Source of the DNA: Nageia nagi
Taxonomy: Eukaryota; Pinophyta
Direction of reading: 5' to 3'
Length of the DNA: 64,000 nucleotides
Assembly (NCBI GenBank): GCA_050084985.1
Contig: JBITNC010000001.1
Span: 146,630,001-146,694,000, forward strand
Below the pieces are notes generated by a model that had not been told where the DNA came from, did no database searches, and worked only from the letters and a program-made list of their open reading frames with translations. Position 1 is the first letter of the stretch, and each line of letters opens with the position of its first letter. Both the position numbers and the translations under genes were made by a program. Positions 53,064 through 64,000 of this stretch are shown here, in pieces.

Positions 53064-53388
53064 CATGCTCTCTAAGTGAAGTTATAATAATGTAGGAGAA
53101 ATTTCTAATTAAGTTATATTGGAAATTAATCCATTCTTCTCTTCTTATAGATTGCATAATTGTTAAGAAAATTATTACAATATTAGTTTGCTATCATTGT
53201 GAAAATTATTATTATAAGAAACTTAATTATATTATGAATGTGTTTAAAACTTATATAATATTATGTTCAAAACTTATGATTTGCTATCATTATTTTATTT
53301 TTTAAAAAGTAGGGCTTTATCTTATTATCTTGATTTGTTGATGTAATATTACTTCTATAATATTATTATTTTTCTTTTTGCACCTTCA
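53050..53388 (+). repeat. 3' end of U terminal block (L7), truncated
   Basis: Duplicate of 44,107-44,451; ends in 'caccttca'. Confidence 0.75.
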
Positions 53389-53389
53389 A

Positions 53390-53403
53390 TTGATAGAAGA
53401 GCC
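53390..53403 (+). promoter_or_regulatory. Primer binding site, U copy 5
   Basis: TTGATAGAAGAGCC, a decayed form of the tRNA-Met-type site one base after the block's terminal CA. Confidence 0.5.
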
Positions 53404-53632
53404 TATGGTTGGCTAGGTGAAGCAAAAATCTAGGAACAAGAGTAACAAGATAAGATAAATCCTAAATATATTCTCCACCAATTTCTATAATTTTTGTAAT
53501 AAATTGTTTATTTTATAAAAAAAGGAATTTTTTTTTTGAGATATATCTATTTTATTTACAAAAGATCCCTATTTTTTAATATATTATTATTTATTTTTAA
53601 TTTCAATAATTTTATTATTTTAATTTCATGTG

Positions 53633-53655
53633 ATATATATATATATATATATATA
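53633..53655. repeat. (AT)n microsatellite in U leader
   Basis: A simple AT run in the leader of body 5, shorter in body 4 (44,733) and interrupted in body 6 (61,395-61,425). Confidence 0.85.
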
Positions 53656-55939
53656 CACAAATTTTTAAATACTATCTATTTTTTATTAAAAAATATGTAC
53701 ATCATGTAGGAACATAGCCCTCAAGGCCTATGCCTTACATTACTTAGGTCATATACAGCTATAACCTAGGTGGGAGCATACGCCATACCAATAAGGGAAG
53801 TGACACCTGATCACTTGACTTCCCATAGGGAAAGTCATTTGAAGTCCACCTTAATGGTGAGATTTGGGATCTAGCTAGGGAAATCAATAGAAATAAAATT
53901 GGTTTCAATAGACATTAACTATCCTTCATCTCCAGCTCATTAAATCCTATGGTAAAATAGATATCTATAAAAGTGGGGGGCTTGGAAGCCTAGAATGTTG
54001 TAGATATTGATAGAATAACATTGATTGTACATAATTTGATTTTGTTATGGTTTGAATTATGAATCCCATATTCACTCAACCTTTTATCATGTTATCCTAT
54101 AATTGGACTTAGTAAATGAGGCCTTAGCTTAACCTCACTGGATAACCTAGTAAACATTCCTTAACATATAGATATATATTTTAAGGTGGTAAAAATGTAA
54201 AGTGTAGAAATAATCTTATACACCACTAAGTTATAAGAGATTCCCCTACTTTATGGTTGAAAGGGTTATTTGTACATGATAAAAGTATCTGCTAGAGAAA
54301 TGGGTTTCAAATCCTCTTTTTAGTTTGACCATAAAATCATAGCTACTCCTAATACACTTTTTTTATGATTGAGAGATCATTCTGTAAGCAATAATTGATC
54401 TTCAAAGATTTGTTTTTTAAAATGTGTTTAGGTGGGACGTGGATTTTAAATAATTTTTGTAGCCTTGTCTAGTTATTCATTGGAGATTCATCTCTCATAG
54501 GCTATATCATTGGATAATTATAAAATTTTATATATTAAATAATTATATAGCAATAAAAGGTTTTTTGGGACCCCTTTGAAAATCCACTATTCGAGTATTA
54601 TATATTAGAAAAAACCATATGGAATAATAATTATTTATACCAACTGGACCATAAAAATAAATAGAAGAATAAGCCTTTTTATATTGAGTTCTTCATAACA
54701 TTTTGCAAAAATAAAAATAAAAAAAAAATTAATATATTGATATCTTTTTTAAAATATTAATCATTTAATCAAATTCCATGTATTTATGTAAAACGAATAA
54801 TGTAATAAAATTTTGAAATATATACATATTGTTAATATACCTATTCAAAACTATTAAAAATAAAATATATATAAGGAATATAAATGTTATATTTTCTAAA
54901 AATTAATTATAATTAATAGTTACGTTTTGGTATAAATTTTTATTAGAACCTTGAAATAAATAAATTTTTAAAACTTTATTACAAAACTAAAATTAAAGAA
55001 GGTTTAAGAGAACTAGATGACAGACGTGTCGAACACGTTATGTAAGGTGCCCGCCATAGTATTTGGCATCTAAAACGGTGGATATATCTCAACAGTTTTT
55101 TGAATACTTGCAGCGGATGATGGTATCACCTTTAGCACATCCAAGAAAGATTCTGTGGAAAGGAATGAAGCATATTCATAGCCGTTGTAAATTGGAGAAT
55201 ATAAAAAGTTTTGAAAATTCTGTCGGTTGAGACTACAAAAATCCATCCGTTGGCGATGAGAGGAGATGAGTCGTTTTGGAAAATCTGTCCGTTGTAGATC
55301 GGACAATATAATGAAGGGTTTCCTGTTATGAATGTGCCTTCTAATTCATGCTTTCTAACTAATCACTTTCTTTCTCTTTTCGCTTTCTATGTTTGTGCGA
55401 TTTGGAGAATAGAGCTGCTAGGAAGGTGAACCTTGCAGATCTGATAAGAAGAGAAGGCGACTGAACAAGAGAACACTTCAATTGCCGTCATATGTTTGCA
55501 TACCATGCCTACTGGAAAGTGTCTTGCGTTTCAAATATCCGTTTCATAGTAAAGCTGCTACGCTGGGAAGGAGAACTGTGACTGCATATTTATTGCATAT
55601 ATCTACGCATCATCAGACAAGAATCCCGTGGCTGTCTCTGAATATTAAAGGAAATTCTCTTAAGGTATTTTCATGTTTATTGGCTGCGATACTTAGTGTA
55701 ATACTGTACAGTTTGTTTCTGTGTAATTTATAGCTTTTTAATTCCTTAAATTTTAGTTTCTCAAAATTTAAAGTATGAAAACTGTCAATAGCATATCATT
55801 CTTTGAATTTCAATAGTGTTTGGGTTGAAATGTTATTAGATTCAATATACTCACTTTGGATAGCAAGTGAAGGCAGATGTAAAGGACATATGTAGGTAGT
55901 GGGTGTACATAATAATTTTGTTAGGTTTCAGATTGCAAC

Positions 55940-56471
55940 AACCCTAGTTTCCAGCTGTGTATAGAATGGCGATTCAAGGTAGTTGGGGTTTCTGAAGGTT
56001 TTGCACTCCAGCGTAACTGTTATGCACATCGTAGTGTAGGAGTGGAGGCCCAAGGTGGACTCATCCAAATGGAAGTTGGATTCCTCATCATCTCATGCCC
56101 GATGCTCATCCATACATGATCATATTTCTACATCTCTTCAACCGGATCTTAGAAATAATACTCTCCAAATGGGCTCACTTGTCCTGTGCTGACATTGCCC
56201 GAGGCATGTTAAGCAGTACAATGTAGACTAAGGTATCCTACAAGTTAGATGAGGGTAGATAATATCATCTTTCATCACGAAGTTGACCTTGCGCTTCATC
56301 TTGTTCGATATAACCTTGTAACTGCCCTTCCAACATGAAAAGCAGCATCGTCTTCCCAATGCCCTATGGTCCTAACAAGGCAAGAACCTCACCAGGGTAC
56401 ACTATTCTTGTAATACCATTATGTATAGTTTTCTCCATGGGCGCCGTTCATAGCTATTCGATATCCTAAAA
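55940..56471 (-). pseudogene. ABCG NBD fragment, copy 5
   Basis: Same structure as copy 4: splice acceptor, exon start, Walker A with TAG at the Ser position, Q-loop region, loss of the signature motif. It also lacks about 20 bp between the LQ-G block and the KMKRKV block (near 56,311). The Walker B/D-loop remnant lies around 56,040-56,100. Confidence 0.87.
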
Positions 56472-58236
56472 CTGTCAACAAAAAAAAAACTTCAAAAACC
56501 TTGATACGAAACAGAAAATTAACGTAACTTATTGAGGATCTTAAGAACGCTTTTTCTTGGACCATAGTCCACATAACATTAGACATCATAGTTTATGTGT
56601 AGGTTATTTTATTTGGAAGTTTCAAATTTTTTATTTTTGAGTTTTAGATGTACGTGTAATATTTTTATATTTTGAGTAATCAGTTTTTTACCCGTTATAT
56701 TTTTCATTGATTATGTTATAATATTCATGCAATATTTATGATTATGTTAATTTGTCTATTAGATAAAATAACTAAATTTATATCAATTCTTCTGTTTGGT
56801 ATTTATTTGTTATCTTTAAATATACAAAATATTTGTATAAGTTATATATTTAGTTTTTGTAAATATCTACAATCAATGGTTAATAAGTTAAAAATATTTT
56901 CTAATTGTTATATGTATATTGTTATTTTTTGTTTTTGTGAGAGAGATTTTAGATATGCATATTATTAATTAAAAAGTATAATTATCGATACTGATACAAA
57001 TTTAAATATGTACATGATATTTTAACTTTTAATAAATTTATGTATGTAATGAATAACATCTAATTATTCAAATTATTATTTTTGTCAAAATATGTAAATC
57101 TTAACTATGTATTGCATATATTTATGTTTTACTTTTCTATACAAAAAAAGTTTGTAAAGGTTATTTAGCTCATGTTAGTTGTAAATATGATTTCTTTATA
57201 TTCTATTCCACCTTATCATAATTCACCTCCTCAAAGATGTGTGAATAACTTGGTCCCTTGGAAATAACATAAGTTCTTATCCTTGTACTTATTTTGATGC
57301 TTGATAGTTTTTTGCTTATTTGTGTGTGGGAGATTCTATCTGGTATGCATGGTCAACTTTTGTGTTGAGAACAACCTTCCCACATTGATTTCAAATAGGT
57401 ATGTGACATATTTTTTCACCTATAGCGAGCTTAGAAATATAACAAAAGGATTATTATGTCTTGTTGACATATACATTTTTCATATTCTTTACACTTGGGA
57501 TCCTCTTTGACTAATGATATGTAGGAAGAGATAGGCTAAGCATAAATACCTTATCATATTGATGTGTACTTTATTTGTAAAACATTTGTATCTTTGATCC
57601 TCTATCATACATAACATATGTGAAAGATAGGTTGAATGCGAGTAAACTTGTGTATATACATCCTTGGGCCTTAAGCATTTGAGGTCTTATTTTATAAAAA
57701 TTTTATAGCAATTGGTTTCTATAGTATAAATTACATTGGCATATTAACTTTTCATATTTGAGGTATCATTTTACACATGGAAAATATTAAGGACATCTTG
57801 AAATGTAAATTGTCATTATAGATTAGTGATTTTTTATCATGATGAGAATAAATATGTAGTTACACATGTAATTCTTTTCCTTTGAAGATCATTCTTTGAA
57901 CAATATGAAGGTAAAGAATATGGGAATTTATGAATGACTCCTTCTTTTTCATATGGGTCCATGAGGAATGTGCAATGCACATGTATGTATGAATGTTTTT
58001 TTTTTATCTAGTATCAATAGTTAGATATACCATGAAAAATTATATTTTGAGGTATGTCTAAAGAAATGTCTCATTTATAAAAAGAGGTGCATTATCTTTC
58101 TAAGGAATTATGATACATTTTATAAATTAAAATAAAAATACTAATAAATTATTGATTTTTCAAACTTAATAGAATTAACTTCTAATAGATAATAATTCTA
58201 AATTTTCTAAACTGATTCTTAGTTCTTCTAAAATTT

Positions 58237-58248
58237 TAATATATATAT

Positions 58249-58290
<42 letters not shown>

Positions 58291-58310
58291 TATTATATAT
58301 ATAACATGAA
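58237..58310. repeat. TA-rich microsatellite
   Basis: Long interrupted (TA)n run beside 'agttcttctaaaatttt', the same place in the block as the compound microsatellite at 3,550-3,623. Confidence 0.93.
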
Positions 58311-59594
58311 CTAAAAAACTTATGTAAATCACATAGAGAAAAAATGCTTTAGCTACAAATATAATGATAAACCTCTTAGCTATAAGATACGTCAAATTGT
58401 TAATAAGAGACTTATATAAGAATGCATAAATAAAAGGAGAAGAATTTTTTTCTCAAATTATAACATACAACTTTTCAAGTATCAACTCATTTTGTATAAT
58501 ATTACACCTAGCTCACTCATATCAAATGCATTCATAATTATGATTTTAAATTTGTATAAGAAGTTAGTAGAACTTATTATTTAGATATTACATCCAATAT
58601 ATAGATGAAATGATAATATATTTCATACTTAAGTTTTTTTCTTCCTATGGATAATCCATATATAGAAAGTTGAATAAGTTTTATTCATCTTCTTCATAGC
58701 TTTTACGTAGTATGATGTTCTCTTGAGAAGTCCTTGGGTCTTATTTTTCTTTATTACTGGATTACAACCTTTTCAATTTTTTTAAGTGGCATCTTGTAGG
58801 ATATTACCGTCACTAGTTCTTATTTGACTTTTTATTTGAACCCTCAACTTTATTTCTTTTTCTTTCCTTTATTTGAAAAAGAAACCATCAGATCTTTCCT
58901 TTTATATTCATGGATATTAATGTTATAAGTGATATTTTACTCCAACATTTTTTAGGCTTCAAATATTATGGATTAAGTGGTTTAATATTACTTTAGTTAT
59001 ATGAATAACCCATTAAAACTTTATATAAATTATTTACGTACATGATATCATGCTAGCTCATGTTCTCTCTAAATATAATGGATTTCTTATACCATATCAC
59101 CTAATTTAAATCTACCTTCTCAAGGACGTATGAATGCTTAATTACCCTTTGGTAGAATTTGTTTGGTACAGTTGATCAAGCTCTTGGGTGATGAGCAATT
59201 TCACACAATGCTTCTAGACAAGTCTATGATCAATTTCTTTGTCATTATCTAATTTGCTAATATTGCATGGAGGGTAATGTATCTTTTTGATGTATACTTT
59301 ATTTTCAAGTTATTCAGATCTAATATTCTTTTTAACTCATTATATACATGAAGAAATATGATAAGTAGAAATATTCTTATCCTATTGATTCATACGTTAT
59401 TTAAAAGTTATATATACCTAGGATATTCTCTTTCTAAATAGAATATAAAAAATTATAGGTTAAACAACAATAGTCTTAGAGTATGAAAGTCCTTGGGATT
59501 TTTGTATTTGAATTATGATTATGGATTAGGTAAATACATCATAGAAAAAAAAATCAATAAGCATATCAAGCAATTAATAATAATATAGATGTTA

Positions 59595-59628
59595 AGAAGC
59601 TATTGCTATATAGAAGCTATTGCTATAT
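59595..59628. repeat. 17 bp unit repeated twice in tandem
   Basis: 'agaagctattgctatat' occurs twice in a row in L8 only. Confidence 0.9.
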
Positions 59629-61108
59629 ATACCCTATACATAATATAGTGCATATCTATTGCCTATGTCCTATATAAATAGATAAATATATTTGGTACAT
59701 AATAATACAACAAATTAGATAGGACCTATAAATTTAAATTTCAAGAAAGCATATCAAGAAATTAATAATGCATATTTTTCTAGAATTGATATTCATTTAA
59801 CCTAATATATAATAATATATACAAAAATTTATAATTAAATTAGGCCAAACCAATAACATTATTTAAATAAAATCTCTAGTAACTATCCACTTCAAACTTG
59901 AAACAATTTTGAATTTTTTATATGTGTATAAACTTGATAATTTTATAATCCTTAATATGATTGCAAATTTTTTTCTTGTAGAAGCAAATTGATTATATAA
60001 TGTGGATATTTTAAAAATAAAAAATAATTCATTATTTATAATTTTTTTTTTTTTTAGATTGAAGTAGTCTTGCCATTAGGCATAAACCTTTTCATGTCTT
60101 CTTTTAATTTCAAGCATTAAATGCTTATAAAATATCCTTATTGTATTGAATGAATATTGAGCTATCATAGGGTGTACCTTTAAGTTTTCTTTTATTTCTC
60201 CATTATTGTATCACAATTTTGATTGTATTGCCATTATTTGTAATATCTTTATTTCAAGTAATATAGTTCATATATTCACCTCTATTATTGGTGTTGATTT
60301 GATGAAAGATAGTTCTATTTACTTTCTTCATCTCTTGAATATTGATTTAGTTTGAGTTTACATTATAAACCTCAATATTTAGTATTAAGTATTTATATTA
60401 TATATTACATATTTAATATTCATACTTTAGGATATATTAAATAAGAGTGTAGAATAATAAAGTAGACATACTTATGTTATTATATGTTGAATAATATATT
60501 ATTTATTATTAAATACTATATTAGCTACATTGTTACATCTATTTCGAATTGAGTAAAACTAGGTGAGTTAGCTTTGAAATCCTTGTTGATGGTAGTGTGA
60601 TAGGCCTACATATGGCTATGTGTGGCATACCTAAGGTGGCTTTTGGAATATGTGTGGTGGTACATAGCATGAAAAAGGGCCTATTATAATAGTGGTGAAA
60701 CTGTTAACTTAGAGTTCATGATACACTCATCTCATGCTCTCTAAGTAGTACTTATAATAATGTAGGAGAAATTTCAAATTAAGTTATATTGGAAAATAAT
60801 CCATTTTTTCTTCATATAGATTACATAATTATTATGAAAAATATTATAATATTGGTTCTTTGTGAGTTGACCAATAGATATTTCCTTACATTACATTATA
60901 TTATTGATTGAATGAAATAAAGTGAAGGATATCTAATTGGGTTGTGAAAGTATTCAAAACATATAATGTATTATATATTGTGTTCAAAACTTATGGTTTA
61001 CTATCATTATTTTATTTTATAAAATTAGGGTTTTATATTATTATCTTTATTTTTTGATGTATTATTACTTCTATAATATTATTTTTTATTTTTATTTTGC
61101 ACCTTCAA

Positions 61109-61122
61109 TTGGTATAAGAGCC
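61109..61122 (+). promoter_or_regulatory. Primer binding site, U copy 6 (best preserved)
   Basis: TTGGTATAAGAGCC differs at one position from the plant initiator tRNA-Met binding consensus TTGGTATCAGAGCC and lies one base after the CA end of the 4.6 kb block. Confidence 0.72.
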
Positions 61123-63982
61123 TATGGTTGGCTAAGAGAAGAAAAAATCCAAGAACAAGAGTAACAAGGTAAGATAAATCCCAAATTTATTCTCCTTTGA
61201 TTTCTATAGTTTTTGTAATGAATTATGTATTTTAATATAAAAGAAATTTCTTTTATTTGTTGAAATTAATGTATAGGACTCCCTTTTCATTTTTTTTAGA
61301 GATCTCTATTTTATTTACAAAACATCCCTATTTTTTTAATATAGGGTTATTTATTTTTACTTTAAATAATTTTACTATTTAAATTTGATGTTATATATAT
61401 ATATATACATATATACATATTTTATATACCAAATTTTTGAATGTTATCTATTTTTTTATTAAAAAATATGTACATAATGTAGGAATATAGCCCTAGAGGT
61501 CTATGCCTTACACAACTTAGGTCACATAGGGGCATAACCTAGGTGGGGGCATACACCATAACAATAAGGGAAGTTAAACCAGATCACTCAACTTCCCATA
61601 GGGAGAGTCATTTGAAGTTCACCTTAAAGTGTAGAAATAATCTTATACACCACTAGGTTATAAGAGATTCCCCTACTTTATGGTTGAATGGTTTATTTGT
61701 ACAATGATAAAAGTATCTGTTAGAGAAATGGTTTTTAAATCCTCTTTTTAGTTTGACTATAAAATCATAGCTACTCCTAATACACTTTTTTTATGATTGA
61801 GAGATCATTCTGTAAGCAATAATTGATCTTCAAAGATTTTTTTTTTAAAATGTGTTTAGGTGGGACATGGATTTCAAATAGTTTTTGTAGCCTTGTCAAG
61901 TTATTCATTGGAGATTCATCTCTCATAGGCTATATCATTGGATAATTATAAAATTTTATATATTAAATAATTATATAGTAATAAAAAGTTTTTTGGGACC
62001 CCTTTGAAAATCCACTATTCGAGTATTATATATTAAAAAAAAACATATGGAATAATAATTATTTATACCAACTGGACCATAAAAATAAATAGAAGAATAA
62101 GTCTTTTTATATTGAATTCTTGATACCATTTTGCAAAAAAAAAATTAAAAAAAAATTTAATATATTGATAACTTTTTTTAAAATATTAATCATTAATCAA
62201 ATACTATGTATTTATGTAAAATGAATAATGCAATAAAATTTTGAAATATATACATATTGTTAATATACCTATTCAAAACTATTAAAAATAAAATATATAT
62301 AAGGAATATAAATGTTATATTTTTTAAAAAATAATTATAATTAGTAATTACGTTTTGGTATAAATTTTTATTAGAACCTTGAAATAAATAAATTTTTAAA
62401 AACTTTATTACAAAAACTCAAATTAAAGAAGGTTTAACAAAACTAGATGACAGACGTGTCAAACACGTTATGTAAGGTGCCTGCCATAGTATTTGGCATC
62501 TAAAACTGTGGATATATCTCAACAGTTTTTTGAATACTTGCAACGGATGATGGTATCACCTTTAGCACATCCAAGAAAGATTCTATGGAAAGGAATGAAG
62601 CATATTCATAGCCGTTGGAAATTGGAGAATATAAGAAGTTTTGAAAATTCTGTCGGTTGAGACTACGAAAATCCATTCGTTGGCGATCAGAGGAGATGAG
62701 TCGGTTTGGAAAATCTGTCCGTTGTAGATCGGACAATATAATGAAGGGTTTTCCAGTTATGAATGTGCCTTCTAATTCATGCTTTCTAACTAATCACTTT
62801 CTTTCTCTTTTCTCTTCTATGTTTATGCGATTTGGAGAATAGAGCTGCTAGGAAGGTGAACCTTGCAGATCTGATAAGAAGAGAAGGCGACTGAACAAGA
62901 GAACACTTCAATTGCCATCATATGTTCTGCATACCATGCCTACTGGAAAGTGTCTTACATTTCAAATATCTATTTCATAGTAAAGCTGCTACGCTGGGAA
63001 GGAGAACTGTGACTGCATATTTATTGCATATATCTAGCGCATCATCAGACAAGAATCCCGTGGCTGTCTCTGAATATTAAAGGAAATTCTTTTAAGGTAT
63101 TTTCATGTTTATTGGCTGCGATACTTAGTGTAATACTGTACAATTTGTTTCTATGTAATTTATAACTTTTTAATTCCTTAAGATTTTAGTTTCTCAAAAT
63201 TTAAAGTATGAAAACTGTCAATAGCATATCATTCTTTGAATTTCAATAGTGTTTGGGTTGAAATGTTATTAGATTCAATATATTCATTTTGGATAGCAAG
63301 TGAAGGCAGATGTAAAGGACATATGTAGGTAGTGGGTGTACATAATAATTTTGTTAGGTTTCAGATTGCAACAACCCTAGTTTCTGGGTCGTGTATAGAA
63401 TGGCGATTCAAAGTAGTTGAGGTTTCTGAAGGTTTTGCACTCCAACGTAACTGTTATGCACATCGTAGTGTAGGATTCGAGGCCCAATATGGACTCATCC
63501 AAATGGAAGTTGGATTCCTCATCATCTCATGCCCGATGCTCATCCATACATGATCATATTTCTACATCTCTTCAACCAGATCTTAGAAATAATACTCTCC
63601 AAATGGGCTCACTTATCCTGTGCTGACATTGCCCGAGGCATGTTAAGCAGTACAATGTAGACTAAGGTATCCTGCAAGTTAGATGAGGGTAGATAGTATC
63701 ATCTTTCATCACGAAGTTGACCTTGCACTTCATCTTGTTCGATATAGAGTATCAAACCCGAAACCTTGTAACTGCCCTTCCAACATGAAAAGCAACATCG
63801 TCTTCCCAATGCCCTATGGTCCTAACACGACAAGAACCTCACTAAGGTACACTATTCCTATAATACCATTATGTATCATTTTCTCAATGGGCACCGTTCC
63901 TAGCTCTTCGATATCCTCAAACTGTCAACAAAAAAATAACTTCAAAAACCTTGATACGAAACAGAAAATTAACATAACTTAT
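61123..63982 (+). mobile_element. U family body, copy 6
   Basis: Leader, higher-GC module at 62,430-63,080, and antisense ABCG fragment at 63,378-63,921. It lacks about 400 bp of leader near 61,620 that is present in bodies 4 and 5. Similarity to the other copies stops at 'aacttat' (63,982), exactly where TGAGGATC of a terminal block would begin. Unrelated sequence follows to the window end. Confidence 0.65.
63378..63921 (-). pseudogene. ABCG NBD fragment, copy 6
   Basis: Same structure as copies 4 and 5, including the intron-exon boundary, the TAG in Walker A, the Q-loop region and the missing signature motif. The 73-codon plus-strand frame at 63,332-63,553 is a shadow of this exon. Confidence 0.87.
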
Positions 63983-64000
63983 CCTACATTCGACCCTTTT

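Larger units (their letters stand above)
53404..56532 (+). mobile_element. U family body, copy 5
   Basis: About 3.1 kb, the same order as body 4: leader, higher-GC module at 55,000-55,660, then antisense ABCG fragment at 55,940-56,471. It is followed by the complete terminal block L8. This is the clearest block-body-block arrangement in the window, although its left block is truncated. Confidence 0.65.
49353..59086 (+). repeat. Tandem duplication, copy II
   Basis: Second copy of the unit at 40,382-49,352. It is longer (9,734 bp), mostly because it keeps the ~790 bp deleted from copy I and has expanded TA repeats at 58,237. After 59,086 the terminal block continues without interruption. Confidence 0.92.
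56533..61107 (+). repeat. Complete U terminal block, L8 (4,575 bp putative LTR)
   Basis: Starts TGAGGATC and ends CACCTTCA, so it has the TG...CA ends of an LTR. It sits between two bodies, with body 5 ending before it and a primer binding site one base after it. The interior is AT-rich and non-coding, with a TA repeat at 58,237-58,310. LTRs over 4 kb are known in plants but uncommon. No promoter could be placed with confidence. Confidence 0.65.

Noticed and set aside
1-64000. CRISPR array, tRNA or rRNA genes, bacterial operons
   Set aside because: No spaced identical short repeats, no cloverleaf or rRNA landmark, and no ribosome-binding-site gene structure; the sequence is plant repeat DNA.

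Overview
This is AT-rich nuclear DNA from a land plant, probably a seed plant with a repeat-dense genome. The plant call rests on plant-type Ty1/copia elements, initiator-tRNA-Met primer binding sites, and fragments of an intron-containing plant ABCG half-transporter gene. I cannot name the species. I found no intact host gene and no RNA gene. Almost everything is retrotransposon or retrotransposon-derived repeat, and most short open frames are chance.

The dominant component is a repeat family, here called U. A U unit is a ~3 kb 'body' next to a ~4.6 kb 'long terminal block'. The block starts TGAGGATC and ends CACCTTCA. A tRNA-Met-like primer binding site follows it one base later. This fits a non-autonomous LTR retrotransposon (LARD-like) with very long LTRs. 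The body carries no retroviral genes. Instead it holds, in antisense, a decayed nucleotide-binding-domain fragment of an ABCG transporter, seen six times in the window. U forms a tandem array of one orientation at 0.45-23.3 kb and of the opposite orientation at 44.1-64 kb, so the window is roughly a giant inverted repeat around a ~20 kb centre.

Layout. 1-430: end of a decayed copia pol (minus strand). 450-23,295: U array (terminal block, body 1, block, body 2, partial block). Body 2 was hit by a Ty1/copia element (15,963-20,462) that keeps its 3' LTR and gag-pol but has no 5' LTR. 23,300-25,870: second copy of the decayed minus-strand copia pol. 25,900-29,970: element B (LTR, primer binding site and leader) on the minus strand. 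30,000-34,350: unrecognised, with a possible polypurine tract and 3' LTR. 34,359-35,057: fragment of a U terminal block. 35,058-37,290: unassigned AT-rich DNA. 37,290-39,475: a diverged U-like body with the most complete ABCG fragment (minus strand). 40,382-59,086: a recent ~9 kb tandem duplication, each copy holding a B fragment fused to a U body. 56,533-61,107: the best complete U terminal block. 61,108-63,982: U body 6, ending exactly where the next terminal block should begin.

The history I infer is capture of an ABCG genomic segment, inactivation and loss of its ABC signature motif, amplification as part of U, insertion of copia and B elements, and then tandem and inverted duplication. 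None of the coding remnants should make a working protein, except possibly part of the copia polyprotein, which has one clean 801-codon stretch.
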